In this document: piece after piece, positions 13,137 to 26,481 of the stretch
Layout of the letters: each line of letters opens with the position of its first letter
Position numbering within the stretch: position 1 is the stretch's first letter
Assembly (NCBI GenBank): GCA_021229015.1
Contig: CM037789.1
Location: 33,802,346-33,866,345 of the forward strand
DNA: 64,000 bases
DNA from: Solen grandis
Taxonomy: Eukaryota; Mollusca; Bivalvia; Adapedonta; Solenidae
Direction: 5' to 3'
The notes under the pieces: generated by a model
The model's database searches: none
What the model was told of the DNA's origin: nothing
Seen by the model: the letters and a program-made list of their open reading frames with translations, nothing else
Position numbers and translations under genes: made by a program

Positions 13137-14160
13137 CTATGTGTTAAGCAATAAAAGATTCAGCAATTTTAATTGGAAACAAAAATTCTGAAATTTAAGA
13201 AGAATGATTAGTGGGGGATTGGAGTCTGACTTGTAACATACAAATATAATTTCATGATGAAGGATTGATATTTCGTAAAAAACAAAATATAGAGAAAGGG
13301 TTAGGTAATTGGAAAATATCATTTAAAGCTATAATACTGTTCAGAAAATAATAAACATGTATAAATCATTTTGCAGTTAGTGCTCTTTTTCACACTCATG
13401 AAAAGAAATCGTGTTAGAAAAGAATTATACTGTTTAGTTTCACGTATGTCATGATCCAAGTCGTGTATGTCAACAGATGTATAATTGCAAATTTTCGTAT
13501 TCCAAAATACCGCCGCCATTACTCGGATACATCCGTTTTAAATCGGAACATGCTAATTTGTATTCGTAAATGGTATTTTGTTTTAGTTATCATAACAACA
13601 ACACTGGAAAAGAATGTTCAGCACGTCCGTTTGTGTATTACTGCTTACTAATTTACTGTTTCCAATGTGTAGTGTTTATGTCACATGACTTCATTGTAGG
13701 CTGGTGGCCTTTATTTTCAGTATTTTGTATTACGACAAGTTACGGAAATTTCCAATGATGTTCGGCGCAATAATTCATCTTTTACTATCAAATATCTCAT
13801 TTTAAAGTGTAAAAAATACATATCGGCTTAAATAATAACACACGGCTTGTCATTTTATACGTTTTGTTGAATTCTAAATAAAGTGATTTTGAAAAGTATA
13901 AAGATTTTAATCGTTTGCAGAGATAAAAATAGCATATTTTTACATATGTACATTTATGTCGAATTTTTACAAGGAAATAAAAGCGCACAGTATTATTTTT
14001 TGGACTCCATACAACGGACCATTCCATTGTTTACAGATATATTCAAATTAACTTAAAGGCTATCCAACTGGGATTAAAGGTTGACAATAATTAACCTGAT
14101 TTACACAAAAGATCACATGGTTTTCTTTGTAATAGTGTTATAGCCATGAATGGAAAATGA
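13137..14160. other. AT-rich sequence, nothing recognised
   Basis: Only short open frames without recognisable domains or splice-like edges. No repeat was recognised by eye. Confidence 0.4.
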
Positions 14161-14381
14161 GTACTGTAAGATCATTTATTTTCGTTGACATTAAATTTCG
14201 TGGAATCTGTGATTTAGTCAATTCCGTTGGTACATATATTCGTGGAACCATGTTCTAGAAAACATGAAGTCTATCACATAAAAAGTTTTCGTGGGGATGA
14301 ATATTCGTGGATAAAAAATCATCCACGAAGTCCACGAAAATTAGTCCCCCCCTCCCCCGAAAATTAATGATACTACAGTAC
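14161..14381. mobile_element. 221-bp MITE with about 23-bp TIRs
   Basis: The left end GTACTGTAAGATCATTTATT is mirrored at the right end (AATTAATGATACTACAGTAC). The interior holds TTCGTGG repeats, including the hairpin GAATATTCGTGG...ATCCACGAAG. There is no coding capacity. Related TTTCGTGG-rich sequence occurs at about 33190-33410. Confidence 0.7.
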
Positions 14382-15234
14382 TTGAGTTAACTTGAAAGTT
14401 GCTTTGCAATACTTTGACTTAGATTTAGTTTGATTTTTTTTAAATCCTGTGTATACTTAAATATCCTCACACTGAAACATTTTAATTTGACTTTACTGTG
14501 AAAAATGTCTGTTTCTCCACCTAAAAAAATAAGGATATATTTAATGTAAAACGATAATAATTTGAAAATCTATTTTGAAAATTGTTGTTTTTCCCAAGTA
14601 TATTATTAAATATTTCATGTCCTCAAATAGCCCTGCTTTTGTTTTTATTTGCACCCAACACAATTCAAGCGAACTATATTGTATTAAATAGAAAAGGAAT
14701 TTCCTTTGTATATACATGTACTTAAAATGTTGCGAGTGCGAACGCGTGATCTTGTGTGTGTGTGTGTGTGTGTGTGTTATAGTACACAACCACTGCTACT
14801 ACTACATGTTTTTGATCCAGTGGTAGTGCACATTGTCTCCGAGTCTGAAAGTTGTGAGTTTAAATCCCGGTTATATATATATATATCATGTTTTTTTTCC
14901 GGGCGCAAAATACTAGCCTAAACCTATGGTCCATTTTAGGGGATGTAAGTCGTAAAATTGACGAGAAATCAATGCATTGAATACAGCTAAACCAAATGTG
15001 CATATCGTGTCAGTAAATTTCTTTTTGAAAAAAAAAATTTCTTCATGGAAGTCTTATGCTCTTGAACAGTATATGTTCAGTCCCAAAACTACATAAGTAA
15101 ATTGCTGAGAAAACTAGATGATGCACCGAAGTTTGTGGTAAAGTCATTTTTCATTGCATTTGATTCCTATAGTAGAAAGGTTCTACCAGCTTTTGTTATA
15201 AACGCCGTTTCTATAAGGACTCACTGTAAGAAAA
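14382..15234. other. Spacer with (GT)n and a tRNA-like SINE scrap
   Basis: (TG)n at 14752-14777, a tRNA-like scrap at about 14810-14870 (CCAGTGGTAGTGCAC, then GAGTTTAAATCCCGG), and a short (TA)n. No coding signal was found. Confidence 0.4.
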
Positions 15235-15870
15235 CAATATTACAATCAAAGCGCCGATAGCGCTTATAGAATAGGCTTTTAAATGTCGCATTTATTTTGT
15301 GTATTATGATGAACTTAATAAACGAAGAAAAAAAGTTCAAGCAATGCCATTAAACCCAATGTTATAAACCGTTTTTGACTTGCATAAATAGAGTAAACAG
15401 TTTTGGATTACTTTAAAAAAGCGCATTGCCCCTCTTCCTCTCTCTGTTTCTGTTTCCTGCAGTTTATAAAATTCATATAAGTATGTGTATTCAAATCAAA
15501 AGGAAACAACATTTTATTCTTTTATTTATGTTTAGCATCTTTTTTATTCTTTTTTATTCTTTTTTTTTATTTTAATAACACGTTATTTCCAGCATTAATT
15601 ATTAACACATTTAATTCAGTTTCGATGTCCAAAATTGCAAAGGTATTGAATTAAACATAAAAAGAAGCATCATGAAGTAATAAAGACAAAAACGATATTC
15701 AGAACTATATCTCCGCGTAGTAATTTAGAGTCTAAATATAGCCCTAAAATGTTATCCGATGCAGAAATGTTTGCTACCGTTGCACGCAAAAATAATTCCA
15801 GGCTCGAATTCCACCAACAATTATCAGCGCAAAGCAATTCCTTAAATTTTTAAACCATTCAACCATTTCT
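15235..15870. repeat. Interspersed non-coding repeat, copy 1
   Basis: It shares ordered blocks with 59945-61010: AATCAAAGCGCC(G/A)ATAGCGCT, CCAATGTTATAAA, ACGTTAT(T/C)TCCAGCAT, TTAATTCAGTTTCG, and a CTAAATATAGCCC(T/C)(A)AAA block. The two copies are clearly diverged. No open frame is conserved between them. Confidence 0.65.
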
Positions 15871-18800
15871 TATTTTTCGATATATTCAATTACATGTACA
15901 TGACTTAATAATACCTAAATAACTAGAAGTGATATCTTTTGGTATTTTTATTATAGAAAAGCAGGTGGACGTGGCTGACTCTCACTTCAAATATTTTCTT
16001 TTATCATATGTTGTTAGCGAAATATAATTAATGAATATAGAAAACATATTCCTGATTGATTAATTTTGAATTTTCTAAAATAATTTCACTGGCCAAGTAA
16101 ATTCCAAAAAAAAATATATATAAGTTGATCGCTCTCCGGTCGGACTCCACAACACGTAAAAACAAAAGTTAGACACCTGAGTGACTTAACTATATGTTAG
16201 GTTGATTATGAATTTAAAAATCTACATGTTTTGTTTCATGTTTGTTGGTTATGATATGAGGCTAACATGGTCAAACAAAATTGTGCATTCAGTTTTGACT
16301 GTCGATGTGTAAGTTGCTTATACAGTGGATTGTGTATAGAAATATATGCATACCTATTGTAAAATATTCCTACCTTTGCTATTATAATATAAATAATGAA
16401 ATTAATAAAATTCAAAAGGATTATTGTATTGATAAATGTTTGTTTATTCGCAGTCGCGTATTTAACTTAAAGTCTCCAATCATATAATAATTATATAATC
16501 ACGACAAATTCATAATGAAAACTTTTAAGGCCAATTACGCTTCTATAAAGTGTATATTCTTCGGACGGAAAAGCGAAGTGTGTGCTACCGATTTGTTACG
16601 AAATGCAATCAGTACAAACTCGTTGATGACAGCGTCATTACAATGCATAAGTATGAAATATTATTTTACTAAAGATCATTCAGTTGTTTACAAAAATTCA
16701 ATTGTGATTCGAGGACGGTTATTCAAATTCAAATCATTTTCGTTTACATACTGTCTTCGGGAATACTCGCCATACGTACTGTGAACAATGAGAGTATTTT
16801 GACACCCATCCAAAATACTTACAAATTAGTATTTTTGTAAACAATTAATGATCTTTAGTAAAAGAATATTTCATACTTACGCATTCAGTTTTTTTTGTAA
16901 ATCTCATGTTATCTCGCGGTCATATGATCGTACACGTACTTAAACGAGATTTACTGGAGTTGCAAATCTCTGTCAGATTATTAGACATCTTACTTATGAT
17001 GAGGGCTGTTCCAAAAAAAAACATAATTACATTGTAACCTTGATTTTTGCATGTCTTACATAAAATTGTATGGTTTAATCTATTAGAGTTTAAAATTGTG
17101 TCATGATTTATGTTGTAACAAGCAAGTAGTAGCTCTCTTTCTCTCTCTCTCTCTCTCTCTCTGATGATGATTCAAATATACTTTATTATTAATTTTTTCC
17201 TTCAAATTCTGCAGTTTTCAATGTTTCCCCTCCCTCTCTGTATTATTTTGGTCTGTGTAACAGTTCTTAGGGTAATAATTCATTTCGGCTTATCCATATA
17301 CTTGAATATTTTATAAAATAGTAGCAGTGGAATGTGAATCTACTTAGTTTAAGAATTTAAGTATTGTTGGTGGAATTCGGGTCCGGAAATTGGAAATATA
17401 TTGTTCTCTTATGTTTTAGGTTTTCGCTGCATTTAGAGGCAGTTTTACGGCAGTTCAAAGTTTGATCCTTTGTTGAACAAATGTAACTCAGTTTTTTATG
17501 CTGATATTTAAGAAAAAGAATATTCGACTCATGTGACTTGTATACTAAATTGAACCATTTCCTGAATCGTTAGATACATCTAATGGTAAAATTTTAATCA
17601 ATTTTGTTTTTGTTTTCAAAGTATGCCGCTAAGGGGGCGCTTTGCAGGAAATCACCTTTTTGCTCATAATTCAAAATTGTGAAGTCTGATTTAAATTCGT
17701 TTTTCGCATAGTGTTCCTTATGGACAGTCTGATAAAGTGTGATGGGAATCAAAGTATTGGTGCGAAAAACATTTTGTGCTTAGTAGGGGCTGAATTTTTT
17801 AACCTTGCAAAATAGTGTGCAAATGAGGGTATGTCTACGAAAAACATTCCCATTTTTGTTTCGGATCAGATAGACGAATTCTATTTGGTCTATATGATTT
17901 TCAAGACATATACACATATAAAATATGGGGTGGCGATTTAAGAAATGGAATGGTTTGACTTCTAGAAGAAGTCAAACTTCACTAAAATATTGGAAAATCA
18001 AAAGTCCTAAACCATTTTTTTTTTCGGTTTATTGTTGTTCCTGACTATTTATTTTCCAATCTTCAGGAAGTATTCACAGGTTATGAAGTTTTGTAGTTTA
18101 AGGGCTTTACAATTTAAAACAATGCGAAGATCAAGGTCCTATTACGATTATTGGTTTCGATTCCAAAGAGCTTCAAAAATATAACGTTATTATCGAAAGA
18201 ATATGGACACAAGTGTAAGTGCTTGAAAGCTCTTTCCAGTGATGTTTCGGTTTCAAAGACTGGGCATGATTTGGTTATTTTACGGTAATATTCTTAGTTT
18301 GATCCTTTGTTGATCAATTGTAAATCGGGTTTTAATGTTCGAACCATGCAGCTTGTATATACTAAATGGAACTATTTGTTGCATTACTAGGTACCAAAGA
18401 CTGTTTTTTTTTCCCCCCGCGAAAACCGGTGCTGTCGTGTTAGCGATTCTAGTTCAATATTTGAATGGTCATATACTGTTTGTATGTGTTTTATGATTTG
18501 TAAATATTATTTGTTCATGAATGAGACTTATAAATAAATAAATAAATTCATGAAATTTCTAGTTTCACAGTTTTACTGTTACATATGTATGATAAACGCC
18601 AAGCAAGAAGCTACCAGTACAATTCATAAGTCTAAAAAAAACTCTTAAGAAATTATTTATCGCTTATTGGGTTTAACGGGCTCAAGATTTAGTTAAAACA
18701 ATATTTCTGTATCATTATGGACCCATCTTATTTCTGAATTTTTATACAAAGTGTTGTACAGTATTAGACTTCTCGTGGTCTGCTAGTCTCCTACATTTAT

Positions 18801-19200
18801 ATGGAAGGGAATTAACTCTCATATTCAAGCATTAAAATTTAATATAACCATCAGAGTTGTCTCCCGTCAACACACAGTTTTTTGAAAAAAAGAACCAAAG
18901 AACAACTTAACTTTTCTTCTCAAGTGGCAATTTTCATTCCAGATATCTATAAACTCAAAAAGATAATCATTTATTTACCATAATAGCTTAAGGTATACAG
19001 TTGAAAGTAATCATGAACAACATTGACTGTGTATTCGGCCTTATTTGTATTTATAAGCAGATCTATTTTAAGTTTTATTTTCTTCCCTCATGCATTTTGT
19101 GAATTTTATTTGTCTAACGCACCGCATATACAGTATCCTATTCACTTTAAAGACTGCACGAAGAAGATGAAACGACGACTTATTGCAGTAGAGCATCGTA
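15871..19200. other. Non-coding stretch with a foldback and simple repeats
   Basis: No gene was recognised. A foldback lies at 16642-16895. (CT)n is at 17137-17161. A diverged duplication pairs about 17455-17580 with 18290-18400; both contain GTTTGATCCTTTGTTGA and a CTTGTATA...ACTAAAT segment. The rest is AT-rich and unremarkable. Confidence 0.45.
16642..16895. repeat. Foldback element with 40-50-bp arms
   Basis: The left arm runs from GCATAAGTATGAAATATT through ACTAAAGATCATT to TGTTTACAAAAA. The right arm is its inverse: TTTTTGTAAACA, AATGATCTTTAGT, AATATTTCATACTTACGC. It is separated by about 150 bp without coding sequence. Confidence 0.65.
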
Positions 19201-20215
19201 GACAAAGCGTGGCACCACACCCAGCCACATTATCCTGATACCGGGCCACCCAGTTCTGGGACTACTCTTATGTGTTGAGTTTCAAGTAAGGATGCTATTC
19301 CACTTCTATTATAAACACACCTGACTACGGATTCGAAGGTTGTGGGTTCGAATCCTGTTGGGGGCAACGAATATTGATGACCTTCGCAGACACAAAGTAC
19401 TGGTCCAACCCAGGAACCGTCAAGAGGAGTTAGTACAAGTTGTAAATAAAAACTTGTTTCCAAATCGACGTAAGATAAATAAGTTTAAACTAAACTAAGA
19501 CTTAGTATGTCGAGGTCGGAAATCGAACTTACGTATCCCCATCTCTCCCTCACCACACAAGCCACCCAACTACGGACTTCTAATTACCCAGACACAATCG
19601 TAAACACGTACTTAATTAAGGGGCGCAGTCACATTTTTTTCAAATACTTTTATAGTTTATGTTTGATTGTTTGTTTTTTAGGTTTAACGTCCCCTCTACA
19701 GTATTTTATTTATTTGGAGACTATGCCTGCTTCAGAAAGATATAGTACTGCCACACTGCAGCACCACGCCGAAGACATATTGCATAATACCAACACCCAG
19801 TCACATTATCCTGACACCGGGACAACCAGTCCTGAAACTACCTTCATTTGCTGAGCGCCAAGCAAGCGAGCTATACCAGTACCATTTTTTAACGACTTGG
19901 GTATGTCGCGGCCCATGACCTCCCGCTCCCGAGGCGGATTATTTAACCACTCTGCCACCGGGGACAGTATTTATATTTCATATGTGTACTGATATTTGTC
20001 TTCTTGGGCCCTCCGACAGTATTACTGTCAATCAAGGAATGTTTGTCAACATACAACAGATAGAGTGCTTCCTCATTCTGATTAGTGCTATGATACCAAG
20101 CTATTTCTACATTTGTGTAAACAAAGCCTGATGCAACACCCCCGTCACATTATCCAAACATCGTGCTAACCTGTCCTGGAACTACCCTTTTATGCTGAAC
20201 TTCTAACAAGGAATA
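19200..20215. repeat. Cluster of SINE pieces in both orientations
   Basis: At 19200-19300 is a minus-strand SINE body (ACATTATCCTGATACCGGGC). At about 19310-19460 is a plus-strand tRNA-like segment (GAAGGTTGTGGGTTCGAATC, then AAAGTACTGGTCCAACCCAG). At 19675-19970 is a second minus-strand copy of the 40291-40610 SINE. At 20020-20215 is an older, decayed copy. No coding sequence is seen. Confidence 0.65.
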
Positions 20216-21070
20216 GACAGTCAACCCTGTCTTAAGCAGACAAGTTATGAGAACAAGAGAAAGTGGCGCTTAACAGAGGTGACCACTAAATGAATTTTAA
20301 ATATATAACAAAATGCTACAGTTTGGTAATATTACAAGTGTCCGCTCTACAGGCTCAACTGTATACCAAGACTTCGGTATATCTCAAATAATAGTCATGA
20401 TATAGGAGAATAACTCACAACAAATGGCAGTCATTATTTTAATAATACAAATTACAAACGATGAACAACAAACTCAAGTGTATACAAATAAGTATGATAG
20501 CACCAGATACACAAACATTTTACAAAACACAATCTTAAAAAGGGACTTCACGGGTAATTTAAATAGATTTATAATCAGCGCAAAAGCATTTCCATCAATC
20601 TTGGAAAACCCAAAGCTTGTACATACATTAAGATTCAAATACAAAAATGCAAATATTCTGATTTTTTTTAATCTTTGTATATATTTTTCCAATTACATAT
20701 AATTAAGTAGAACAAATGCAACGCTCTGTTAAAACCGGTATTTTCTGATAAATACAAATAATATTTCTTTCAACTTAATGCGAATGAACGTGAAAGAAAG
20801 AAGATCAAATATGCTCTATGAAGATTGAGATTGACAGATATATTCACTCGAAACCGTCAAAAAGATTAAATACCCAATTAACTCCAATATTTCTTACATA
20901 GAATATATTGATACATGTTCTGTTTTATATGAGATCCTTCATGTACATTGATTTAAATTGCATAATGTTTCTACTGCATGTATTATTTAGCTTTGAATGT
21001 AGACATTTTGAACATTGCAATGATAAATATCCCCATTGTACGAACGAGACTGATCAAAAATTGAGGTGTT
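20216..21070. other. AT-rich spacer
   Basis: It contains TGTCTTAAGCAGACAAG...GAGGTGACCACTAAA at 20230-20290, a common-looking repeat scrap. Nothing else was recognised. Confidence 0.35.
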
Positions 21071-21349
21071 GTGGTCCAGGGGTAACGTACACACTGCGGT
21101 TGTGGTCTAGGGGTAACGTACACACTGCGGTTGTGGTCTAGGGGTAACGTACACTCTGCGGTTGTGGACCAGGGGTAACGTACACTCTGCGGTTGTGGAC
21201 CAGGGGTAACGTACACACTGCGGTTGTGGTCTAGGGGTAACGTACACACTGCGGTTGTGGACCAGGGGTAACGTACACACTGCGGTTGTGGTCCAGGGGT
21301 AACGTACACACTGCGGTTGTGGTCCAGGGGTAACGTACACATTGCGGAT
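21071..21349 (+). repeat. Nine 31-bp tandem copies of a SINE A-box segment
   Basis: The units start at 21071, 21102, 21133, 21164, 21195, 21226, 21257, 21288 and 21319, all exactly 31 bp apart. The core is GTGGTCCAGGGGTAACGTAC followed by ACACTGCGGTT. This is the first half of a tRNA-like Pol III promoter (A-box region). The last unit continues into a B-box-like GTGGGTCCGATCCC and the rest of a SINE. Confidence 0.9.
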
Positions 21350-21625
21350 CTGATGGTTGTGGGTCCGATCCCGCTGTGGCAAGAATATTTCATGATCTAC
21401 TCACGCGCAAAGTACTGGCCCCATGTTCTCGAAAATACGTAAGTATGATCTCAGGCTCAAATTTTGGCATCATACACAAATCCCTTTTGAAACTAATGCA
21501 CATAGTTTGGACTTGAGTGTAAAAATCATACTTAAGTATCATTTTTATTAACGAGAACACGGGGCCAGGTCCAACCAAATACCCTCAAGAGGGATAAGTG
21601 TAAGTTGTAAGGACTTGTTTCCTAG
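21350..21625 (+). repeat. SINE body interrupted by a nested MITE
   Basis: The SINE continues from the A-box array (GTGGGTCCGATCCCGCTG...AAAGTACTGGCC) and resumes after 21566 (CCAGGTCCAACCAAATACC...AACTTGTTTCC type tail). A small element lies between. Confidence 0.65.
21419..21566. mobile_element. About 148-bp MITE nested in the SINE
   Basis: The ends are inverted: CCATGTTCTCG...GTAAGTATGAT and ATCATACTTAAGTAT...CGAGAACACGGGG. It splits the conserved SINE phrase AAAGTACTGGTCCAACC, so it inserted after the SINE. No coding capacity. Confidence 0.65.
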
Positions 21626-22285
21626 TCAACGTAAAAAAACTTTAAAAAAAATCAATCTAATTATAAAAAGAAAGTAAACCACGGATAGGACTGGACTATG
21701 GATTATGACCCAAAAGCAACTAGAAAATTGCTTTACGGCCGTTACATTCCTAAATGATCAGTCATTCGTGTACAGATTTATACCAAACCTCATGTGCAGT
21801 TAATTACATGCAAATGCTGGGGTTCGATGAACTATTATATCGCCGTCAATGTTTATGTGGTATGTAAATTGTCCAAAATGACAGCAAATCGGTTCGTTCG
21901 TTTGCTTGCTAATCTTTCTAAATATCTAAATACGAGTATATGTGTATTTTAAAACCAGTCATTAGGATACAGTTTAACAAACGTTTTTTTTTTTGTTTTT
22001 TTTTTTGCTTTCACACGAACCCACTCACATATAAACATGAAGTGAAAATCTGATTCTTAACCAGAAGCAACATCATCAACAACAACATCACCAGCAACAG
22101 AAGCATATAAATGAACATCGCTTTTCTTTTAGCAGCTTTATATTGTTATACAGATTATTGGGTCCCTTTTTATCATAATTATTTATCATTACAATTTCAT
22201 TAAATACACGGAAGCATGCACATGTAATACTTAAGAATGATAATTTGTAGATTCATAGAAATAAGACATAAAAGAATGGCATTTA

Positions 22286-23308
22286 TCAGGAAGTTGTGTC
22301 ATTAGAAGGCTGTTTCTTTCTACGGAGGACCGTATGGAACAACAGTTCTTTATAAGCTCGTCTTACATCTTTGCGAAAAATCCCGTATATGAGTGGATTT
22401 ATAGCACACGCGACATAGCCAAGCAAGGCAGCCGCTAAGTTCACGGGCCCAGGAACAATGTTTGAATCTTTCGCTGATACTTTGATAAGTTTCGTGATAC
22501 TAAATGGCGCAGTGCAAGTGAAAAATGCTATTACTACAATAATTAGACTCCAAACAATTCTCGTCTGCTCTGACATTGAGGTCCCTTTTTCCCCGCCTTT
22601 TTCGTCTAGGCTGTAAGTTGTAGTTGTGCGCATGCGCTCTCGGTATTTCTTAGCTGTTTTCACGATATTTACATAACAATAAACAAGTATTATACCAGGG
22701 AATAAAAAACACAATAAAAATGCTATGATGACGTAAATCAAAGATGGCGGTCTGTTCAACTGCCATTGTATTGCACATATTGCCTCCCAATAGTCAAAAC
22801 TGACCCACTTTAATAAAGATGGCGTCATTCCAAACGCTGAACCCTGAAACCACGTGTACATTATCACAATGAAAAGTCGTCTGCGCGTGACACGTGACGA
22901 ATAGGTCAACGGGTGCAGGATAAACTGGTAGCGGTCTATACTGATGCAGCAAAGTGTCAGGGCAGACACAATAAAGAGGCAATAATTGATAGCGCACACA
23001 CAGTCGCACCACACTGGCCCAAACGACCATTCGTCCGAAACGAGGCTGACCAGTGCACTCATCATAACAAATATGGTACTACTTAAGTCAGTAATGCTGA
23101 GGTTGATAATTAACATATTTGATGTATCCTTCCGCATGGATTTGTGGATACATATCACTGTAATTATGGCCAAGTTCCCAATAAAAGCCACTGTCATTGT
23201 AATAATTAGAAACACTGTAGCAATTATCGTCTGCATGCTGCTTCGTAATACATCTTCTGTAGCACCTTCCGGCGTCGTCAAAATCCCGGAGTTCGAGAAG
23301 TTTGTCAT
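22286..23308 (-). CDS. Class A (rhodopsin-like) GPCR, intronless, orphan
   Basis: A 340-residue plasma-membrane receptor read from one exon. Visible landmarks: N-glycosylation site N3-F-S; GN at 44-45 in TM1; NLSITDL with Asp74 in TM2; Cys101 at the start of TM3, likely disulfide-bonded to Cys178; DRY 125-127; Trp153 in TM4; the TM6 motif reads FFTCTAPF (262-269), so the usual CWxP Trp is Thr; NPLIY 304-308 in TM7; helix 8 FRKDVRRAY. A basic third loop (KKYRERMRTTTTY) precedes TM6. The Asp3.32 of aminergic receptors is not evident. The ligand is unknown; amine-like and GPR161-like groups are the nearest by general feel. The first ATG lies just after an in-frame break and is taken as the start. 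Confidence 0.9.
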   Translation of the reverse strand: MTNFSNSGILTTPEGATEDVLRSSMQTIIATVFLIITMTVAFIGNLAIITVICIHKSMRKDTSNMLIINLSITDLSSTIFVMMSALVSLVSDEWSFGPVWCDCVCAINYCLFIVSALTLCCISIDRYQFILHPLTYSSRVTRRRLFIVIMYTWFQGSAFGMTPSLLKWVSFDYWEAICAIQWQLNRPPSLIYVIIAFLLCFLFPGIILVYCYVNIVKTAKKYRERMRTTTTYSLDEKGGEKGTSMSEQTRIVWSLIIVVIAFFTCTAPFSITKLIKVSAKDSNIVPGPVNLAAALLGYVACAINPLIYGIFRKDVRRAYKELLFHTVLRRKKQPSNDTTS

Positions 23309-25435
23309 GGCAACGGTTTCTATCCAAATAATTTTAAAATGAAATAAACTCGTTAATTATTTCCTGCAGTTCACCATTTGTACCATCCAATTTCCGATTC
23401 AAATTATGGTTTCCAGTCCTTGACATTGATCACTCTGCTTTTCTCCATATGTCACGTACCTTTTTCGAGGAACTGAAATTGGGAATTAAAGACTTTTCCC
23501 ATGGCAATTGAAGCTGCACGTAGTCAGCAGACGAATTTTAATATTCCACCGTCATTTTATTGACACGGGCAATCACGATACCTTATATCCATGGCAACTT
23601 TAACATGTTTAATTCTATCTCTTTGAAGCATGTTATAAGGAAAACTGAAACATTAATTACGTTGACACATTGGAACAAAGCGTCGCACATTTTCAATTCA
23701 GTATTAACAGTAGCTAACAAAGAAGCCATTAATCATATATAAGGAATCCATTACCGACTTAATTCAAATTTTCGTATCAATTAAATCCGATAAAGATACT
23801 TTATGAGATAGTGTTTTATTATATTATCCGTTCGTGTTCAAACCAGGTGCAGCAACACGTGCGCTTAAAATAACATCAACAAGCTAATCGGATTGCACGC
23901 TTACAAAATCCGAATACAGTCATGTACATGAAGTATTCCCAGAGTACACACAAGATGTCACTGTAATTGTTCCATATTTGAAATTCTTTGACCTCCTCAA
24001 CTTTTTAATACTACCATAACAGCCTCAATGGCAATCAAAATTCAATCAGAGACTGTACTTTAAGAAACCCTTCACCACTAACTGCGCTTCAATGAAAATA
24101 TCAATATTGTCTTTTCACGGATACTGTGTTACATTAAATAAAAATCCATTTTCATTAATTCCAAAGTAATCACGTTATATAGAGAACACAACGGTGAATT
24201 CGTTGAATAATTTTATCACTTCACAGCAGCACCTTTAGATGTTCCCTGGTCACGGTACACGAAGTATCAAGACAAAACCTGGGATAAGTCAATATGATCG
24301 AAATATTCCAATAAACTGTTACAACCTTCACGTGAACTACTACCAGACTAGCGGGTGGTTTTGATCTGGTAAAGCATGGAATCGTCCAAGATGTTGCGCA
24401 AAACTGATGAATCTCGGGCCGGAAATGTTTATAAATCACTTGGGAACTCCTGGTAATCCACAGAAGTGCGTGACTATTGACATTACACTAATAGTCTCGA
24501 TTATATCGAAATTTTCCAATCAAGTTTTCTTCCTCATTAGTTGAATCCGTTTCCACGCGTAGTTTTCTGATGCTCTCGGTCCATAAGATTGATCTACCCA
24601 GATTGAGTGAGCTATTAAAATCTTACAACCAATTTCGGTAAATATGTACAGTCAAACCTGTCTTAATTTCCGAATGGCTATTTTGATAACTTTCCAACTG
24701 TTTTAAATTAAATGTGTTATCAATCCTTGCAGAATATTGAATTATTTCGTATTGAGAGAATAATTCACTGGATTTACCACTTGGCGAATTTGTAGAATAG
24801 CAGGTTTACTTCCGGCCGACAAAGTCACAGTCGACAAGTTCAGCTCAGTTAACAATAGTTGTAACTAGTTAAAATGTTTTCTGCTGCAGTACTGAGCACC
24901 TCATTTGCATTAACATCACATTTCACGAGTATATCTGCTGAGCGTATAAAGAAATTGTATCTGCACGTGTAAAATCGCTTCCTTGTTTTTTGATGAAGTC
25001 CTTTCTTCTCTGGTGTTATTCAGAAGAGGTGAAATAACCAAAGCCTTGGTTCGTTGAATGGTCAAATTACAGATGCATCCATCCTGAAAAAATGTAAACA
25101 TATCGTTTAAGATAAATTAAAAACTGTAAAAACAAAGAGTTGAACTATCTTAACATTTTGTTATGTATTTTGTATGCATTCAAACAATATTAATACGAAT
25201 CTTGAAGATGCATGGTTTAAAAACAATGTCTTCAATTTTGTATTTGTCTCTGTTTTCGACATTCTCTAAGTCACTTAAATGCTTCTTAACATTTTTCTTT
25301 CTGTTTCAGCTCTCTTCGTTTGTCTCCTTTTCTTTTCACAGTCTTAAGATACATCTCTCTTTCTTTATCGACAGAGAGAGAGAGAGAGAAGTATTTTACC
25401 CTGTTTCATACATATATTTGTTATTGTTGTTGTAT
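23309..25435. other. Upstream region of the GPCR, nothing else recognised
   Basis: Low-complexity, AT-rich sequence with scattered short frames, none with recognisable domains. (GA)n occurs at about 25371-25390. Confidence 0.4.
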
Positions 25436-25616
25436 TGGGAGGAAGACCCCGAGTACACAAAGGTACCCGGGTAGAACCAACGACCTGCCGCAAGCCAGCT
25501 GGAAAGCTTCCTCACATGAAAAATTCGAAGTCCCTACCGGGATTCGAACCCACAGCGATGAGGGGCTGAGGGATTTGTAGTCCACGACTGTAACCGCTCG
25601 GCCACGGCGGCCCCCA
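25436..25616 (-). repeat. tRNA-derived SINE (Ser/Leu-like head), minus strand
   Basis: On the minus strand it reads GGCCGCCGTGGCCGAGCGGT (A-box region), then GTGGGTTCGAATCCCGG (B-box), then TCATGTGAGGAAGC...CCAGCTGGCTTGCGG. It is the same family as the plus-strand copy at 36955-37200. Confidence 0.75.
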
Positions 25617-26481
25617 CATACATTTGTATTTATACGTTACGTGTGGTCCATATCCCTCAACATTTGTGCCAGAAAATAGACTTTCACCGCTCAAGTAACA
25701 CAATGATGCATCAATCATCAACAGACACAAGAATAGAGCAGTATGCTCTGTTCGTTAAAGTTGGTTATTACGAGTGGATGAGTGTACCCTATCGTCAAGT
25801 GCTCTTGTTTGATTTCCGGATTTTGTGGGTACTTTGAAAAGATAGAGAGAGTATAGAACATGCATCATAAATATCCGATTCATTTTCATATGTCTGTGTT
25901 TTTTTTATTACTTTGATATAAGCCATGAACATAACCATCCCTAATTAATTAGACAGACAGACCGTGAGATGGACAAATATATATAGAGATATTTTCCATG
26001 CATGTAAGTTATATTTCAGCTCGTTAAAACTACTGGTGGGCATCCAACAAAAACAATTAAGTGTAAACCCCAGGCTTCGAAAAAGCAGGTGGTAGGTGGG
26101 TAGAGAAAGAAAGAGAAAGATGTTGGCTAAGAGAGAGAGAGAGCGAGAGAGAGAGAGAGGGAGAGAGAGAGAGAGAGAAATGGGAAGAGATATAAAGGTT
26201 TAAAATCAATCGGAGACAACAGAATTTCTTTTGCCTACGGTGACTTTGAATACTGGCAAGCAGTTCAATTTTATCGCTGAAAATTGGTTATTTATTTATC
26301 TATTTATTTATCCAACGTCAATATCTATGGAAACATATTAGGATTTAAAGATAAAGATTTAAAGATAAAATAGACGGGGTCTTTAATGTTTTATTCAAAT
26401 TTAGATTTTAGCTGGCACTAAGGTTATAAAGGTTCCATTTATTCCTATGAAAAATGTCATTGCGCCATAAGAAGCATGTAT
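25617..26481. other. Spacer with (GA)n microsatellites
   Basis: (GA)n tracts at about 26130-26178 and smaller ones nearby. No gene was seen. Confidence 0.4.

Noticed and set aside
20983..21393. 136-codon minus-strand frame with repeated CTLPLDHNRSVYV-type units
   Set aside because: Translation of the 31-bp SINE array read in three frames in turn; not a protein gene.
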